The notes under the pieces were generated by a model. That model did not search any database and was not told the origin of the DNA. It saw nothing but the letters and a program-made list of their open reading frames with translations. DNA of 64,000 bases, taken from assembly GCA_034004685.1 (NCBI GenBank), contig JAVEWG010000007.1, positions 1 to 64,000 of the forward strand, in the 5' to 3' direction. How positions within the stretch are numbered: position 1 is the first letter of the stretch; each line of letters opens with the position of its first letter. Made by a program: the position numbers and the translations under genes. Shown piece after piece: positions 25,898 to 36,502 of this stretch. Source of the DNA: JAEUNX01 sp034004685 (GTDB lineage: Bacteria; Pseudomonadota; Gammaproteobacteria; Burkholderiales; Rhodocyclaceae).

Positions 25898-26043
25898 TAT
25901 GATTCGAAACATCAGTACGGTAGCGTATGGTGCCGTGCTTCGCGGCGAGGGCTGATCCCGCCTACCGCGAGACCGATCTCTCCCTGCGATACCCTCGCAC
26001 TTCTGCCCCCGCCGGGCCACAAGTCTGGCGGGGCGATTTTTTT
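25898..26043 (+). ncRNA. Candidate structured non-coding RNA with terminator
   Basis: The 230 bases between the HD-GYP stop and the gntR stop hold no gene. From about 25904 there are nested inverted segments: GGTAG...CTACC enclosing GCCG...CGGC, then GCGAG...CTCGC, then an intrinsic terminator. A TATGAT hexamer at 25898-25903 could be a -10, though no good -35 is present. This could be a small RNA of about 135 bases or the long 3' UTR of the HD-GYP transcript. I compared it by eye with 6S, SRP, tmRNA and RNase P RNA and saw no match. Confidence 0.4.
26007..26043 (+). terminator. Rho-independent terminator before gntR stop
   Basis: Stem CCCCGCC (26007-26013) pairs with GGCGGGG (26027-26033), extendable by three pairs including two G-U, and is followed by seven T (26037-26043). 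It ends transcription on the plus strand; the last T belongs to the gntR stop codon on the opposite strand. Confidence 0.85.
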
Positions 26044-26753
26044 CAGGCGGAGGCCCGGGGGTTTTCCCCGTCCAGGGGCGTCTGGTGGTGACGCTCGGGG
26101 GGGGTGGGGAGGCGGCCCAGAGCGGCACGGCTGCTCAGAATGTGAGCACGCATGGCGGCTTCTGCCCCAGGTGCGTCGTGCTTGACCAGGCAGGCCAGGA
26201 TGTGACGATGGTCTCCCAGGGATTCCTCCAGCCGTCCCTCGGGAACGAGGGAGTGCTGGCGGGACAGGCGCACCACCTGGCGCAGATCCCCGATGGCCTG
26301 GGTCATCCGGCGGTTGTCGGTGATCTCCAGCAGCCGGCGGTGGAAAACCTGGTTGGTTTCGAAGAAGGCGTCGATGTCCCGGGCGGCGGCGGCGGCCTCC
26401 AGCCTGGCGTGGAGAGCTTGCAGCTCCGCGAGTTCCGCCCCGCTGGCATGGGTGGCGCAATGGGCGGCGCACTGCCCTTCCAGCAGGGCCATGATGGCGT
26501 AGACCTCGTCCAGGTCCCGCTCGGAGACTTCCGTCACGTAACAGCCGCGCCGGGGCTTGAGGGTCACCAGGCCCTCCGAGGCCAGCACCTTGAGGGCTTC
26601 CCGCAGGGGGGTGCGGGAGATGCCGTACTCGCCAGCGATGGACTGTTCGTCCAGCCAGCTGCCTGGGAGCAGGTCATGGGAAAGGATGCGCTGACGCAAT
26701 CTTTCGGCCACTTCCTGGTAGAGGGCGAGGGGCTCGATACGGCCTGGCGTCAT
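26043..26753 (-). CDS. GntR family regulator, FCD subfamily
   Basis: A 236-residue transcription factor. The winged helix-turn-helix occupies about residues 10-75 (LYQEVAERLRQRILSHDLLPGSWLDEQSIAGEYGISRTPLREALKVLASEGLV) and the all-helical FCD effector domain about 85-215 (NQVFHRRLLEITDNRR, DHRHILACLVKHDAPGAEAAMRAHI, with the His/Asp residues that bind a metal in this family). It diverges from the methylmalonyl-CoA mutase gene with 218 bases between starts, containing palindromes over the promoter. Local repression of the propionyl-CoA operon, with an organic acid or acyl-CoA as effector, is inferred. Confidence 0.92.
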   Translation of the reverse strand: MTPGRIEPLALYQEVAERLRQRILSHDLLPGSWLDEQSIAGEYGISRTPLREALKVLASEGLVTLKPRRGCYVTEVSERDLDEVYAIMALLEGQCAAHCATHASGAELAELQALHARLEAAAAARDIDAFFETNQVFHRRLLEITDNRRMTQAIGDLRQVVRLSRQHSLVPEGRLEESLGDHRHILACLVKHDAPGAEAAMRAHILSSRAALGRLPTPPERHHQTPLDGENPRASA

Positions 26754-26778
26754 GGAACGGCCCGTTCCGGGGTGGCGG

Positions 26779-26808
26779 TTGCATGCATAATTATGGATAA
26801 AGTATTAT
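26779..26808 (+). promoter_or_regulatory. Putative promoter of the methylmalonyl-CoA mutase operon
   Basis: TTGCAT (26779-26784) and TATTAT (26803-26808) are separated by 18 bases and lie 164 bases before the mutase start, in the only AT-rich patch of the divergent gap. The -10 box overlaps the GGATAA-N4-TTATCC palindrome. On the other strand TTGACT (26827-26822) could be the -35 for gntR. Confidence 0.55.
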
Positions 26809-26823
26809 CCGTTTTCTTATAAG
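26786..26823. promoter_or_regulatory. Cluster of palindromes, likely GntR operator
   Basis: Three palindromes stand side by side: CATAATTATG (26786-26795), GGATAA-AGTA-TTATCC (26795-26810) and CTTATAAG (26816-26823). The surroundings are strongly GC-rich, so the cluster is conspicuous. It overlaps the putative -10 boxes of both divergent genes, the usual position for an autoregulated GntR repressor site. Confidence 0.6.
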
Positions 26824-26971
26824 TCAAGCTCGCCAGCCGTGTGTCCGGATCATGTTGCGGGCATGGTGCGGTGCGGCCCGGTGGCGGGCCAGGCTTGCGA
26901 GGGTTTGGCCGCCGTGCCACGATCAAAACTTTGCCGCGAACGCGGTCGTCAGCCATTAGGGAGAAGGAACG

Positions 26972-29134
26972 ATGTCCAACGCCAAGGGGCCGGATTTTGC
27001 CAAGGTTGGGATGGAGGCCTGGGTCAAGGCCGCGGCCAAGAGCGCGCCAGGGGGAAATGCCGATAAGCTGAACTGGGTCACCCCCGAGGGCATCACCGTC
27101 AAACCCTTGTATACAGCGGCGGACGCGGCGGACCTGCCCTATGCCGACACCCTGCCCGGTTTTGCCCCCTATGTGCGAGGCCCCCAGGCCACCATGTACG
27201 CAGTCAAGCCGTGGACCATCCGCCAGTACGCCGGCTTCTCCACCGCCGAGGAGTCCAATGCCTTCTACCGCAAGGCGCTTGCCGCTGGCGGTCAGGGCAT
27301 TTCGGTGGCCTTCGACCTGGCCACTCACCGGGGTTACGACTCGGACAATCCCCGGGTGGTGGGGGACGTGGGCAAGGCCGGGGTGGCCATCGATTCCGTG
27401 GAGGACATGAAGATCCTCTTCGACGGCATTCCCCTGGACAAAGTGTCCGTCTCCATGACCATGAATGGCGCCGTGCTGCCCATCCTGGCGGGCTACATCG
27501 TGGCCGCCGAGGAGCAGGGGGTGAGCCGGGAGCAGCTGGCCGGGACCATCCAGAACGACATCCTCAAGGAGTTCATGGTCCGCAACACCTATATCTACCC
27601 GCCGACGCCGTCCATGAAGATCATCGCCGACATCTTCCAGTACACGTCGGACCATATGCCCAAGTTCAACTCCATTTCCATTTCTGGCTATCACATCCAG
27701 GAAGCGGGGGCGAACCAGGCCATCGAACTGGCCTTCACCCTGGCGGACGGCATGGAGTACGTGCGCACCGGCATCAAGGCCGGCATGGACGTGGATACCT
27801 TCGCCGGCCGCCTGTCCTTTTTCTGGGCGGTGGGGATGAACTTCTACCTGGAAATCGCCAAGATGCGGGCGGCCCGCCTCTTGTGGTGGCGGATCATGAC
27901 GGGCTTTAATGCCAAGAGCCCCAAGTCCCTGATGCTGCGCACCCACAGCCAGACTTCCGGCTGGTCCCTGACCGAGCAGGATCCCTACAACAACATCGTC
28001 CGCACCACCATCGAGGCCATGGCGGCGGTCTTCGGCGGCACCCAGTCCCTGCACACCAACGCCCTGGACGAAGCCATCGCCCTGCCCACCGAATTCTCTT
28101 CCCGCATCGCCCGCAACACCCAGCTCATCATCCAGGAAGAAACCCATATCTGTAACGTGGTGGATCCCTGGGCCGGCTCCTACATGATGGAAAAGCTCAC
28201 CCAGGACATGGCCGACAAGGCCTGGGCCCTGATCGAGGAGATCGAGGCCATGGGGGGCATGACCAAGGCGGTGGAGTCCGGCTGGGCCAAGATGAAGGTG
28301 GAGGAATGCGCCGCCGAGAAGCAGGCCCGCATCGACGCCGGTCAGGACGTGATCGTCGGGGTGAACAAGTACAAGCTGGCCAAGGAAGATCCCCTCGAGA
28401 TCCTGGATATCGACAACCACGTGGTGCGGGAAGCCCAGGTGGAGCGCCTGGGCCGGATCCGCGCCCTGCGGGACCAGGCCAAGGTGGATGGGGCCCTGGC
28501 GGCCCTCACCGAATGTGCCAGGACCGGCCAGGGCAACCTGCTGGAACTCACCGTCAACGCCATTCGCCTGCGGGCCACGGTGGGCGAGGTGTCCGATGCC
28601 CTGGAGGTGGTCTTCGGCCGCTATCGGGCCAACCCCCAGGCGGTTTCCGGGGTGTATGCCGCGGTGGCGGAAGGCCAGGAAGACTGGAAGGAACTGAAGG
28701 CCGAGATCGAGGCCTTCATTGCCGAGGAAGGGCGTCGCCCCCGGGTGATGATCGCCAAGCTGGGCCAGGACGGCCACGACCGGGGCGCCAAGGTGGTGGC
28801 CTCGGCCTTCGCCGACCTGGGTTTCGACATCGACATCGGTCCCCTCTTCCAGACTCCCGAGGAGGCTGCCCGCCACGCCGTGGAAAACGACGTGCATGCC
28901 GTGGGCTGCTCCAGCCTGGCCGCCGGCCACAAGACTCTGGTGCCGGCCATCATCAAGGCCCTCAAGGATCTGGGCGCCGATGACATCATCGTCTTCGTGG
29001 GCGGGGTGATCCCGGCCCAGGACTACGACGCCCTCTACGCCGCTGGCGCCAAGGGCATCTTCGGTCCGGGCACGCCGATCCCTACTTCCGCCCGGGAAGT
29101 GCTCAAGCAGATCCGGGCCGCCCGCAAGGCCTGA
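26972..29134 (+). CDS. mcm: Methylmalonyl-CoA mutase, single-chain B12 enzyme
   Basis: A 720-residue adenosylcobalamin enzyme interconverting methylmalonyl-CoA and succinyl-CoA. The TIM-barrel half shows the methylmalonyl signature: Y86 in RQYAGFSTAEESN and R204 in FMVRNTYIYPP (the residues contacting the substrate carboxylate), and H241 in SGYHIQEAG. The C-terminal B12 domain has KLGQDGHDRGAKVV, with axial ligand H602 in the DxHxxG motif, and later GCSSLAAGHK and VGGVIPAQDY. GAGAAGGAACG precedes the ATG. First gene of mcm-meaB-pccB-pccA, which channels propionyl-CoA into the TCA cycle. Confidence 0.98.
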   Translation: MSNAKGPDFAKVGMEAWVKAAAKSAPGGNADKLNWVTPEGITVKPLYTAADAADLPYADTLPGFAPYVRGPQATMYAVKPWTIRQYAGFSTAEESNAFYRKALAAGGQGISVAFDLATHRGYDSDNPRVVGDVGKAGVAIDSVEDMKILFDGIPLDKVSVSMTMNGAVLPILAGYIVAAEEQGVSREQLAGTIQNDILKEFMVRNTYIYPPTPSMKIIADIFQYTSDHMPKFNSISISGYHIQEAGANQAIELAFTLADGMEYVRTGIKAGMDVDTFAGRLSFFWAVGMNFYLEIAKMRAARLLWWRIMTGFNAKSPKSLMLRTHSQTSGWSLTEQDPYNNIVRTTIEAMAAVFGGTQSLHTNALDEAIALPTEFSSRIARNTQLIIQEETHICNVVDPWAGSYMMEKLTQDMADKAWALIEEIEAMGGMTKAVESGWAKMKVEECAAEKQARIDAGQDVIVGVNKYKLAKEDPLEILDIDNHVVREAQVERLGRIRALRDQAKVDGALAALTECARTGQGNLLELTVNAIRLRATVGEVSDALEVVFGRYRANPQAVSGVYAAVAEGQEDWKELKAEIEAFIAEEGRRPRVMIAKLGQDGHDRGAKVVASAFADLGFDIDIGPLFQTPEEAARHAVENDVHAVGCSSLAAGHKTLVPAIIKALKDLGADDIIVFVGGVIPAQDYDALYAAGAKGIFGPGTPIPTSAREVLKQIRAARKA

Positions 29135-29191
29135 TGCTCCTCACCAGCCGGCCCCTTGCGGGGGTCGGCTGACCCGCTTCCGCTCCCGAGC

Positions 29192-30190
29192 ATGAACATG
29201 CCTGTTGATCGACCCCAGTTAGCCCCCGCCGACCAGGCCCTGGTGGACGGGGTGCTGGCGCGTCAGTTGCGGCCCCTGGCCAAGGCCATCACCTTGATCG
29301 AATCCCGCCGGCCGGACCATCGCCAGCGGGCCCACCGGGTGCTGGAGGCCTTGCTGCCCCACACGGGCGGGGCGATCCGGGTGGGGATTTCCGGGGTGCC
29401 GGGGGTGGGTAAATCCACCTTCATTGAAGCCCTGGGAATCCACCTGATCGAGCAGGGGCTGCGGGTGGCGGTGCTGGCGGTGGATCCCTCGTCTACCCTG
29501 ACGGGCGGCTCCATCCTGGGTGACAAGACCCGCATGGAGTTGCTTTCCCAGCGGCCGGAGGCCTTCATCCGCCCCAGCCCCTCGGCGGGCAGCCTGGGGG
29601 GCGTGGCCGAAAAGACCCGGGAGGCCATGCTCCTGTGCGAAGCCTCGGGCTTTGACGTGATCATCATCGAGACCGTGGGGGTGGGCCAGTCGGAGACCGC
29701 CGTGGCGGGGATGACCGACATTTTCTGTCTGCTCCAGCTGCCCAACGCCGGCGACGATCTTCAGGCCATCAAGAAGGGGATCATGGAGATTGCCGATCTC
29801 ATCGTGATCAACAAGGCGGACATCGACGCCGCCGCGGCCACCCGGGCCAAGGCCCAGATGCTCTCGGCGCTCCACATGCTGCGGCCGGCCAGCCTCAACT
29901 GGAAGGTGCCGGTGCTGACCCTGTCGGCGCTCCAGAAACAGGGAGTGGCCGACTTCTGGGCGGAGGTGGTGCGCTACCGGGATACCCTCTCCGCCACCGG
30001 GGAGTTCGCCGCCAAGCGGCGCCACCAGGCCCAGGCCTGGATGTGGGAATTGATCGACCAAGGGTTGCGCCAGCGTTTCCGGAGCCACCCCGGGGTGCAG
30101 GAGGCCCTGCCCGGCCTGTCCGAGGCGGTGGAGGCGGGGGCGACCACCCCATCGGCGGCGGCCGACCGGCTGCTGGCGTATTTAGGTTAG
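29192..30190 (+). CDS. meaB: Methylmalonyl-CoA mutase-associated GTPase MeaB
   Basis: A 332-residue G3E-type P-loop GTPase that loads adenosylcobalamin onto the mutase and ejects damaged cofactor. Walker A is GISGVPGVGKST (65-76); DPSST, IIETVGVGQSE (switch and Walker B-like region) and VINKAD (guanine specificity) follow. The C-terminal dimerisation arm is present (QAWMWELIDQGLRQRF). Start at 29192; the next Met is two codons later. It lies 57 bases after the mutase and 44 before pccB. Confidence 0.96.
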   Translation: MNMPVDRPQLAPADQALVDGVLARQLRPLAKAITLIESRRPDHRQRAHRVLEALLPHTGGAIRVGISGVPGVGKSTFIEALGIHLIEQGLRVAVLAVDPSSTLTGGSILGDKTRMELLSQRPEAFIRPSPSAGSLGGVAEKTREAMLLCEASGFDVIIIETVGVGQSETAVAGMTDIFCLLQLPNAGDDLQAIKKGIMEIADLIVINKADIDAAAATRAKAQMLSALHMLRPASLNWKVPVLTLSALQKQGVADFWAEVVRYRDTLSATGEFAAKRRHQAQAWMWELIDQGLRQRFRSHPGVQEALPGLSEAVEAGATTPSAAADRLLAYLG

Positions 30191-30234
30191 GCGCCCTGCC
30201 GGGCGCCTGAGACGAGTTTCAATCGGAGGCATTT

Positions 30235-31767
<1,533 letters not shown>

Positions 31768-31789
31768 GCGTCAGGGAGGAAACAACAAC

Positions 31790-33775
31790 ATGTTCGACAA
31801 GATTCTGATCGCAAACCGGGGGGAAATCGCCTGCCGGGTCATCAAGACCGCCCGCAAGATGGGCATCAAGACCGTCGCCGTCCATTCCGAGGCGGACAAG
31901 GACGCCCTTCACGTGGAACTGGCCGACGAGGCCGTGTGCATCGGGCCGGCCCCCTCCAAGGAATCCTACCTGGTGATGGACAAGATCATCGCCGCCTGCA
32001 AACAGACCGGCGCCCAGGCGGTTCATCCCGGCTATGGCTTCCTGTCGGAGAACGAGGAGTTCTCCCGCCGTCTGGAAGAGGAAGGCATCGTCTTCATCGG
32101 CCCCAAGCACTACTCGGTGGCCAAGATGGGGGACAAGATCGAGTCCAAGAAGCTGGCCAAGGCGGCTGGCGTCAACACCATCCCGGGTTACAACGATGCC
32201 ATCGCCGGTCCCGAGCAGGCGGTGGAGATCGCCAAGGGCATCGGCTACCCGGTGATGATCAAGGCCTCCGCCGGCGGCGGAGGCAAGGGTCTGCGGGTAG
32301 CCTTCAATGACCAGGAGGCCTTCGAAGGCTTCGCGTCCTGCCAGAACGAAGCCCGCAACAGCTTCGGCGACGACCGGGTGTTCATCGAGAAGTTCGTGGA
32401 GGAACCCCGCCACATCGAAATCCAGATCCTGGCGGACGCCCACGGCAATACGGTGTACCTCCACGAGCGGGAGTGCTCCATCCAGCGCCGCCACCAGAAG
32501 GTGATCGAAGAAGCGCCCTCTCCCTTCCTGGACCCGGCCACCCGCAAGGCCATGGGGGAGCAGGCGGTGGCCCTGGCCAAGGCGGTGAACTATCAGTCCG
32601 CCGGCACCGTGGAATTCGTGGTGGGCAAGGACAAGTCCTTCTACTTCCTGGAGATGAACACCCGTCTTCAGGTGGAACACCCGGTCACCGAATACATCAC
32701 GGGCCTGGATCTGGTGGAGCAGATGATCCGGGTCGCCGCCGGCGAGAAGCTGTCCTTCAAGCAGGAGGACATCAAGATGAACGGCTGGGCCATGGAATGC
32801 CGGATCAATGCGGAAGATCCCTTCCGGGGCTTCCTGCCCTCCACCGGCCGTCTGGTGCGCTTCCAGCCACCGGTGGCGACGGAAAGCGTGCGGGTGGATA
32901 CCGGCGTCTATGACGGCGGCGAGATCTCCATGTTCTACGATTCCATGATCGCCAAGCTGATCACCCACGGCGCCACCCGGGATCAGGCCATCGAGCGGAT
33001 GCGGGAGGCCCTCAACGCCTTCGTGATTCGCGGCATCAGCTCCAACATCCCGTTCCAGGCCGCCCTGATGCAGCACCCCCGCTTCGTGGCCGGCAACTTC
33101 ACCACCGCCTTCATCGCCGAGGAGTACCCCCAGGGCTTCGACTCTTCCATGGTGCCCCACGACGATCCGGCCATGCTGGTGGCGGTGGCGGGCTTCGTCC
33201 ATCGGGCCTACCTGACCCGGGCATCCCAGATCGTGGGCCAGCTGCCCGGCCATGAATTCAAGGTGGGCGAGAATTTCGTGGTCCTGATGGGCGAGGCTTC
33301 CCATCCCATCCACGTGGTGGGCCATGGGGAGGGGGCCCGGGTCAGCTACAACGGCGAGACCTACGACGTGGTCTCCGACTGGAAGTTCTATAGTCCCTTG
33401 ATGCACGGCACCATCAATGGCCAGCCCTACGTCATGCAGGCGGAGCGGGTCGGCCTGAAGTACCGTCTGATGCATTGGGGCACCCTGGCCGAAGTGGAAG
33501 TGGTCACCGCCCGGGCCGCCGAGCTGATGACCCTGATGCCCGTGAAGGCCGCCCCAGACCTGTCCAAATTCCTGCTCTCGCCCATGCCTGGCCTGCTGCG
33601 GGATATCGCCGTGGCGGTGGGCCAGGAGGTCAAGGCCGGCGAGAAGCTGGCGGTGATCGAGGCCATGAAGATGGAGAACGTCCTCAAGGCCGAGCGGGAC
33701 TGCAAGGTCAAGAAGGTGGTGGCCAGCGTGGGCGCCAGCCTGTCGGTGGACGAGGTGATCATCGAGTTCGAATGA
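31790..33775 (+). CDS. pccA: Propionyl-CoA carboxylase alpha subunit (biotin carboxylase and carrier)
   Basis: A 661-residue biotin-dependent subunit. Residues 1 to about 445 form biotin carboxylase (ILIANRGEIACRVIKTARKMG; the ATP-grasp glycine loop KASAGGGGKGLR; EMNTRLQVEHPVTE). A BT linker domain of about 120 residues, typical of the propionyl-CoA enzyme, connects to the C-terminal biotinyl domain, where K627 in EAMKMENVL is the biotinylation site. GGGAGGAA precedes the ATG. Last gene of the mutase operon, 22 bases after pccB, followed by an intrinsic terminator. Confidence 0.96.
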   Translation: MFDKILIANRGEIACRVIKTARKMGIKTVAVHSEADKDALHVELADEAVCIGPAPSKESYLVMDKIIAACKQTGAQAVHPGYGFLSENEEFSRRLEEEGIVFIGPKHYSVAKMGDKIESKKLAKAAGVNTIPGYNDAIAGPEQAVEIAKGIGYPVMIKASAGGGGKGLRVAFNDQEAFEGFASCQNEARNSFGDDRVFIEKFVEEPRHIEIQILADAHGNTVYLHERECSIQRRHQKVIEEAPSPFLDPATRKAMGEQAVALAKAVNYQSAGTVEFVVGKDKSFYFLEMNTRLQVEHPVTEYITGLDLVEQMIRVAAGEKLSFKQEDIKMNGWAMECRINAEDPFRGFLPSTGRLVRFQPPVATESVRVDTGVYDGGEISMFYDSMIAKLITHGATRDQAIERMREALNAFVIRGISSNIPFQAALMQHPRFVAGNFTTAFIAEEYPQGFDSSMVPHDDPAMLVAVAGFVHRAYLTRASQIVGQLPGHEFKVGENFVVLMGEASHPIHVVGHGEGARVSYNGETYDVVSDWKFYSPLMHGTINGQPYVMQAERVGLKYRLMHWGTLAEVEVVTARAAELMTLMPVKAAPDLSKFLLSPMPGLLRDIAVAVGQEVKAGEKLAVIEAMKMENVLKAERDCKVKKVVASVGASLSVDEVIIEFE

Positions 33776-33821
33776 TCACTGGCCCCGCCGCCCCGGCCGG
33801 GGTGGCGGTACCCGCCCCAGG

Positions 33822-33843
33822 GCCCGCGCAAGCGGGCTTTTTT
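33822..33843 (+). terminator. Rho-independent terminator of the mcm-pcc operon
   Basis: A 6-bp stem GCCCGC/GCGGGC (33822-33827 and 33832-33837) with a GCAA tetraloop is followed by six T (33838-33843), 46 bases after the pccA stop. A second perfect 8-bp hairpin, CGCCCTTC-TGGT-GAAGGGCG (33875-33894), lies shortly after and may back it up. Confidence 0.85.
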
Positions 33844-33970
33844 CATCCTGAATACTCCCCCGGACTTGCCGCGTCGCCCTTCTGGTGAAGGGCGTTGCTT
33901 GCCGACCCCGTTGTTTTCCTCCCTGCTCTCCGTGCCTGCGTGGTTCAACGGAGTTTTTGGATGCATGGGT

Positions 33971-36370
33971 TCAGGGCTGGTCAGAAGCCGGGGGGTGCCC
34001 GAGGCACACCCGAAAGCAGGCCCCGCCCCCGGGCAGGTTGCGGGCCTCGATGGTGCCGCCGTGGCGCTCCACGATCCGCCTTACGGTGGCTAGGCCGATG
34101 CCGCTACCTTCGGTGCCCCGGGCCGTAGACAGGCGGGAGAAGGGCTGGAACAGGTTGGCCGCTTCGTTCTCGGGAATGCCGACGCCATTGTCCCGGACCT
34201 CGAAGCAGCCCGGCCGCGGCGGCTGGTCCGGCACCAGGCTGACCCGGGCGTGGGCCTGGTGCCGGCAGAATTTCGCGGCGTTGGAAAGCAGATTGGCGAT
34301 GAGGCAGGCCAGCAGGGTCGGGTCGCCACGGACTCTCAGTCCAGGTTCGCAATGGAACCGGACAGCCTGCACCGAGGCGTCCTCGCTGATGAGCTGGGCC
34401 CAGGCCTCCTGGGCAAGTTCGCTGAGGTCCACGTCCTGGGCTTCCAGGGGTGCCCGGGCGGCCCGGGCGAGGGATAGGACACCCTCGATGAGGGCTTCCT
34501 GGCGGAGGCTGGCCTTGCGGATGCGCCCGACCAGCTGGCGGGCTTCGGCTTGCTGGCCCAGGATCAGGGCTTCTTCCAGGAGATGGGCATAGCCGGCCAC
34601 GTGGCGCACCGGCGCCTTCAGGTCGTGGGCGACGGAGTAGGAAAAGGCTTCCAGTTCCCGATTGGCGTGCTCCAGTTCGCGGCTGCGCTCGGCCAGACGG
34701 TCCTCCACCCGCCGGCGGGCCGCCACTTCCTTGCGCAAGCGGCGATTGCCCAGGGCGCTGGCCAGCAGCATGGCGGCCAGGAACAGGAAGACCGGGAGCA
34801 GGCTCCGGGCCAGGTTTCCCGCCGCGATGCCGGGCTGGTACTGGGTGTCCAGCCAGCGGCTGCGGGCGATGGCCAGTTCCTCCGGGGACAGGCTTTCCAG
34901 GGCCCGTTGCAGGATGCTCGCCAGCAAGGGGGCCTGGCGGCTGACCGCCAGGTAGAGTTCGCTGTCACCGTCGGGAATGTGGCCGGCGATGAAAAGTTTG
35001 CCCAGGTAGCGCTGCTGGATCAGGCGATTGACGGCGTGGAGGTTGCCGATGGCCGCGTCCGCCCGGCCCTGGGCCACCGCGTCGAGGGCGTCCTCCTGGT
35101 GGGGCGTGGCGATCAGTTGGACCGCCGGATAGGCCGCCTGAATCCGGGGGGTGAGGAAATGGTCCTTGAGCAAGGCCAGGCGCTTGCCCCGCAGTTCTCC
35201 CAGATCCCAGATCTGCCCTTCCCCATCCCGGGATACCACTACCGTGGGGGCGGCCAGGTAGGGGCCCACGAAAAGGAGCTGATCATTCCGGTCCGGTGTC
35301 CGGGCGCTGGCCACCAGCACGTCCAGTTCGCCCTGGCGGGCCTGGCGCAGGATGTCGCCCCACGCGCCACCCCGTTCATCCACCGCCAGCCCGGCCATGT
35401 CCCGCAGGTGGCGGAATAGCTGGAGGGCGTAGCCGTCGCCCTGGCCATTGGCGGCCTTGTAGCTAAGGGGGTAGAAGGCCTCGTCGTAGCCTGCCCGGAT
35501 CGGACCGTGGGCCAGCAGCCAGGCCTGCTCCTCGGGGGTGAGGCTGAAGCCGGCGGGATTGCCAGGGGCCGGCGGTGGCGGGCCCGCCACGGGTCCCTGG
35601 GCCGCCATGGCCTTGGAGAGGATGGCGTGGAGGATGGGCTGATCCTGGCGTACCGCCATGGCCATGCCGGACAGATCCCCCTCGAAGCGGCGCCGCACCC
35701 GGAGGTCTTGCAGGGGGGGCCGCCCGAGGTACTGGGCCACGGCGGCTTCCATGCCCAGATAGGCATCGGCGTGGCCCCCCGCCACCGCCTGCAGGGCGGT
35801 TTCGGTGCCATCGGTGAGGACCAGCTGGGCCTTGGGCCGGGTGCGCCGCAGGATCTCTTCCGAGGCATGGCCCCGCTCCACCGCAATCCGCACACCCGCC
35901 AGGTCGAAGGGGAGGGTAACCGGCGGGGTGAGCTGGCGCGTCACCAGCACCGCCGGAGAATGGAGATAGGCGCCGGTGAAGCGGAACAGCCGCTTCCGGG
36001 ATTCGGTAGGGGTCAGGGCCGGGATGAGGTCGATCCCGCCGTCCCTCAGGGCGGTGAGCACCCCGTCGAAATTGTCCAGTCGCCGGTGCTGGAAACGGAG
36101 ACCGGCGTGGGTTTCCAGGGCGGCTAGATATTGGCCCACCGGGCCGGTGGGGTGGCCCTGGGGATCCCAGCCATAATAGGGCGGGAAGTCCGGGCCATTG
36201 CCCACAATGATGACGGGGTGGACGTCGAGCCAGGCCTGTTCTTCCTGGGTGAGGGTGCTGCGAAAGGCGGAGGGCTGGCCCTCCCCGGCGGCCCGGGCCA
36301 ACTCGGCGCCGAACCAGGCAAGCAGGGCCAGCAGCAGGATCAAAAAGGGATGCCCAGGGCGGCCGTGCAT
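33971..36370 (-). CDS. Sensor histidine kinase with two solute-binding domains
   Basis: A 799-residue kinase. A signal-like N-terminus is followed by two tandem type-3 solute-binding (SBP_bac_3) domains: about 40-265 (TLTQEEQAWLDVHPVIIVG...) and about 275-505 (SLTPEEQAWLLAHGPIRAGYDEAFYPL). A membrane helix follows (about 520-545, LLPVFLFLAAMLLASALG), then a coiled coil, the phospho-acceptor H582 in YSVAHDLKAPVRH, and an ATPase domain (NLLSNAAKF, DNGVGIP, GSGIGLATVRRIV). The layout recalls BvgS without PAS, receiver or Hpt. GGAGG precedes the ATG. No regulator gene is adjacent; the OmpR-type gene at 37414 is the nearest candidate partner. Confidence 0.92.
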   Translation of the reverse strand: MHGRPGHPFLILLLALLAWFGAELARAAGEGQPSAFRSTLTQEEQAWLDVHPVIIVGNGPDFPPYYGWDPQGHPTGPVGQYLAALETHAGLRFQHRRLDNFDGVLTALRDGGIDLIPALTPTESRKRLFRFTGAYLHSPAVLVTRQLTPPVTLPFDLAGVRIAVERGHASEEILRRTRPKAQLVLTDGTETALQAVAGGHADAYLGMEAAVAQYLGRPPLQDLRVRRRFEGDLSGMAMAVRQDQPILHAILSKAMAAQGPVAGPPPPAPGNPAGFSLTPEEQAWLLAHGPIRAGYDEAFYPLSYKAANGQGDGYALQLFRHLRDMAGLAVDERGGAWGDILRQARQGELDVLVASARTPDRNDQLLFVGPYLAAPTVVVSRDGEGQIWDLGELRGKRLALLKDHFLTPRIQAAYPAVQLIATPHQEDALDAVAQGRADAAIGNLHAVNRLIQQRYLGKLFIAGHIPDGDSELYLAVSRQAPLLASILQRALESLSPEELAIARSRWLDTQYQPGIAAGNLARSLLPVFLFLAAMLLASALGNRRLRKEVAARRRVEDRLAERSRELEHANRELEAFSYSVAHDLKAPVRHVAGYAHLLEEALILGQQAEARQLVGRIRKASLRQEALIEGVLSLARAARAPLEAQDVDLSELAQEAWAQLISEDASVQAVRFHCEPGLRVRGDPTLLACLIANLLSNAAKFCRHQAHARVSLVPDQPPRPGCFEVRDNGVGIPENEAANLFQPFSRLSTARGTEGSGIGLATVRRIVERHGGTIEARNLPGGGACFRVCLGHPPASDQP

Positions 36371-36502
36371 GCGCTCCTCCAGATGGCTTGTGGGCGGACC
36401 TGGAAGCTGGGGATGACCCGTGCCGGCCCGATTTATGGTTCCATCATAGATCAGGCCCGCTTCGGGGTGGGCCGGGTCGGCCCTATGGGGGCTCGCCGAT
36501 GA

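Noticed and set aside
25898..26043. Identity of the candidate RNA as 6S, SRP, tmRNA or RNase P RNA
   Set aside because: None of the conserved cores of those RNAs that I could compare by eye is present; I keep it only as an unnamed candidate.
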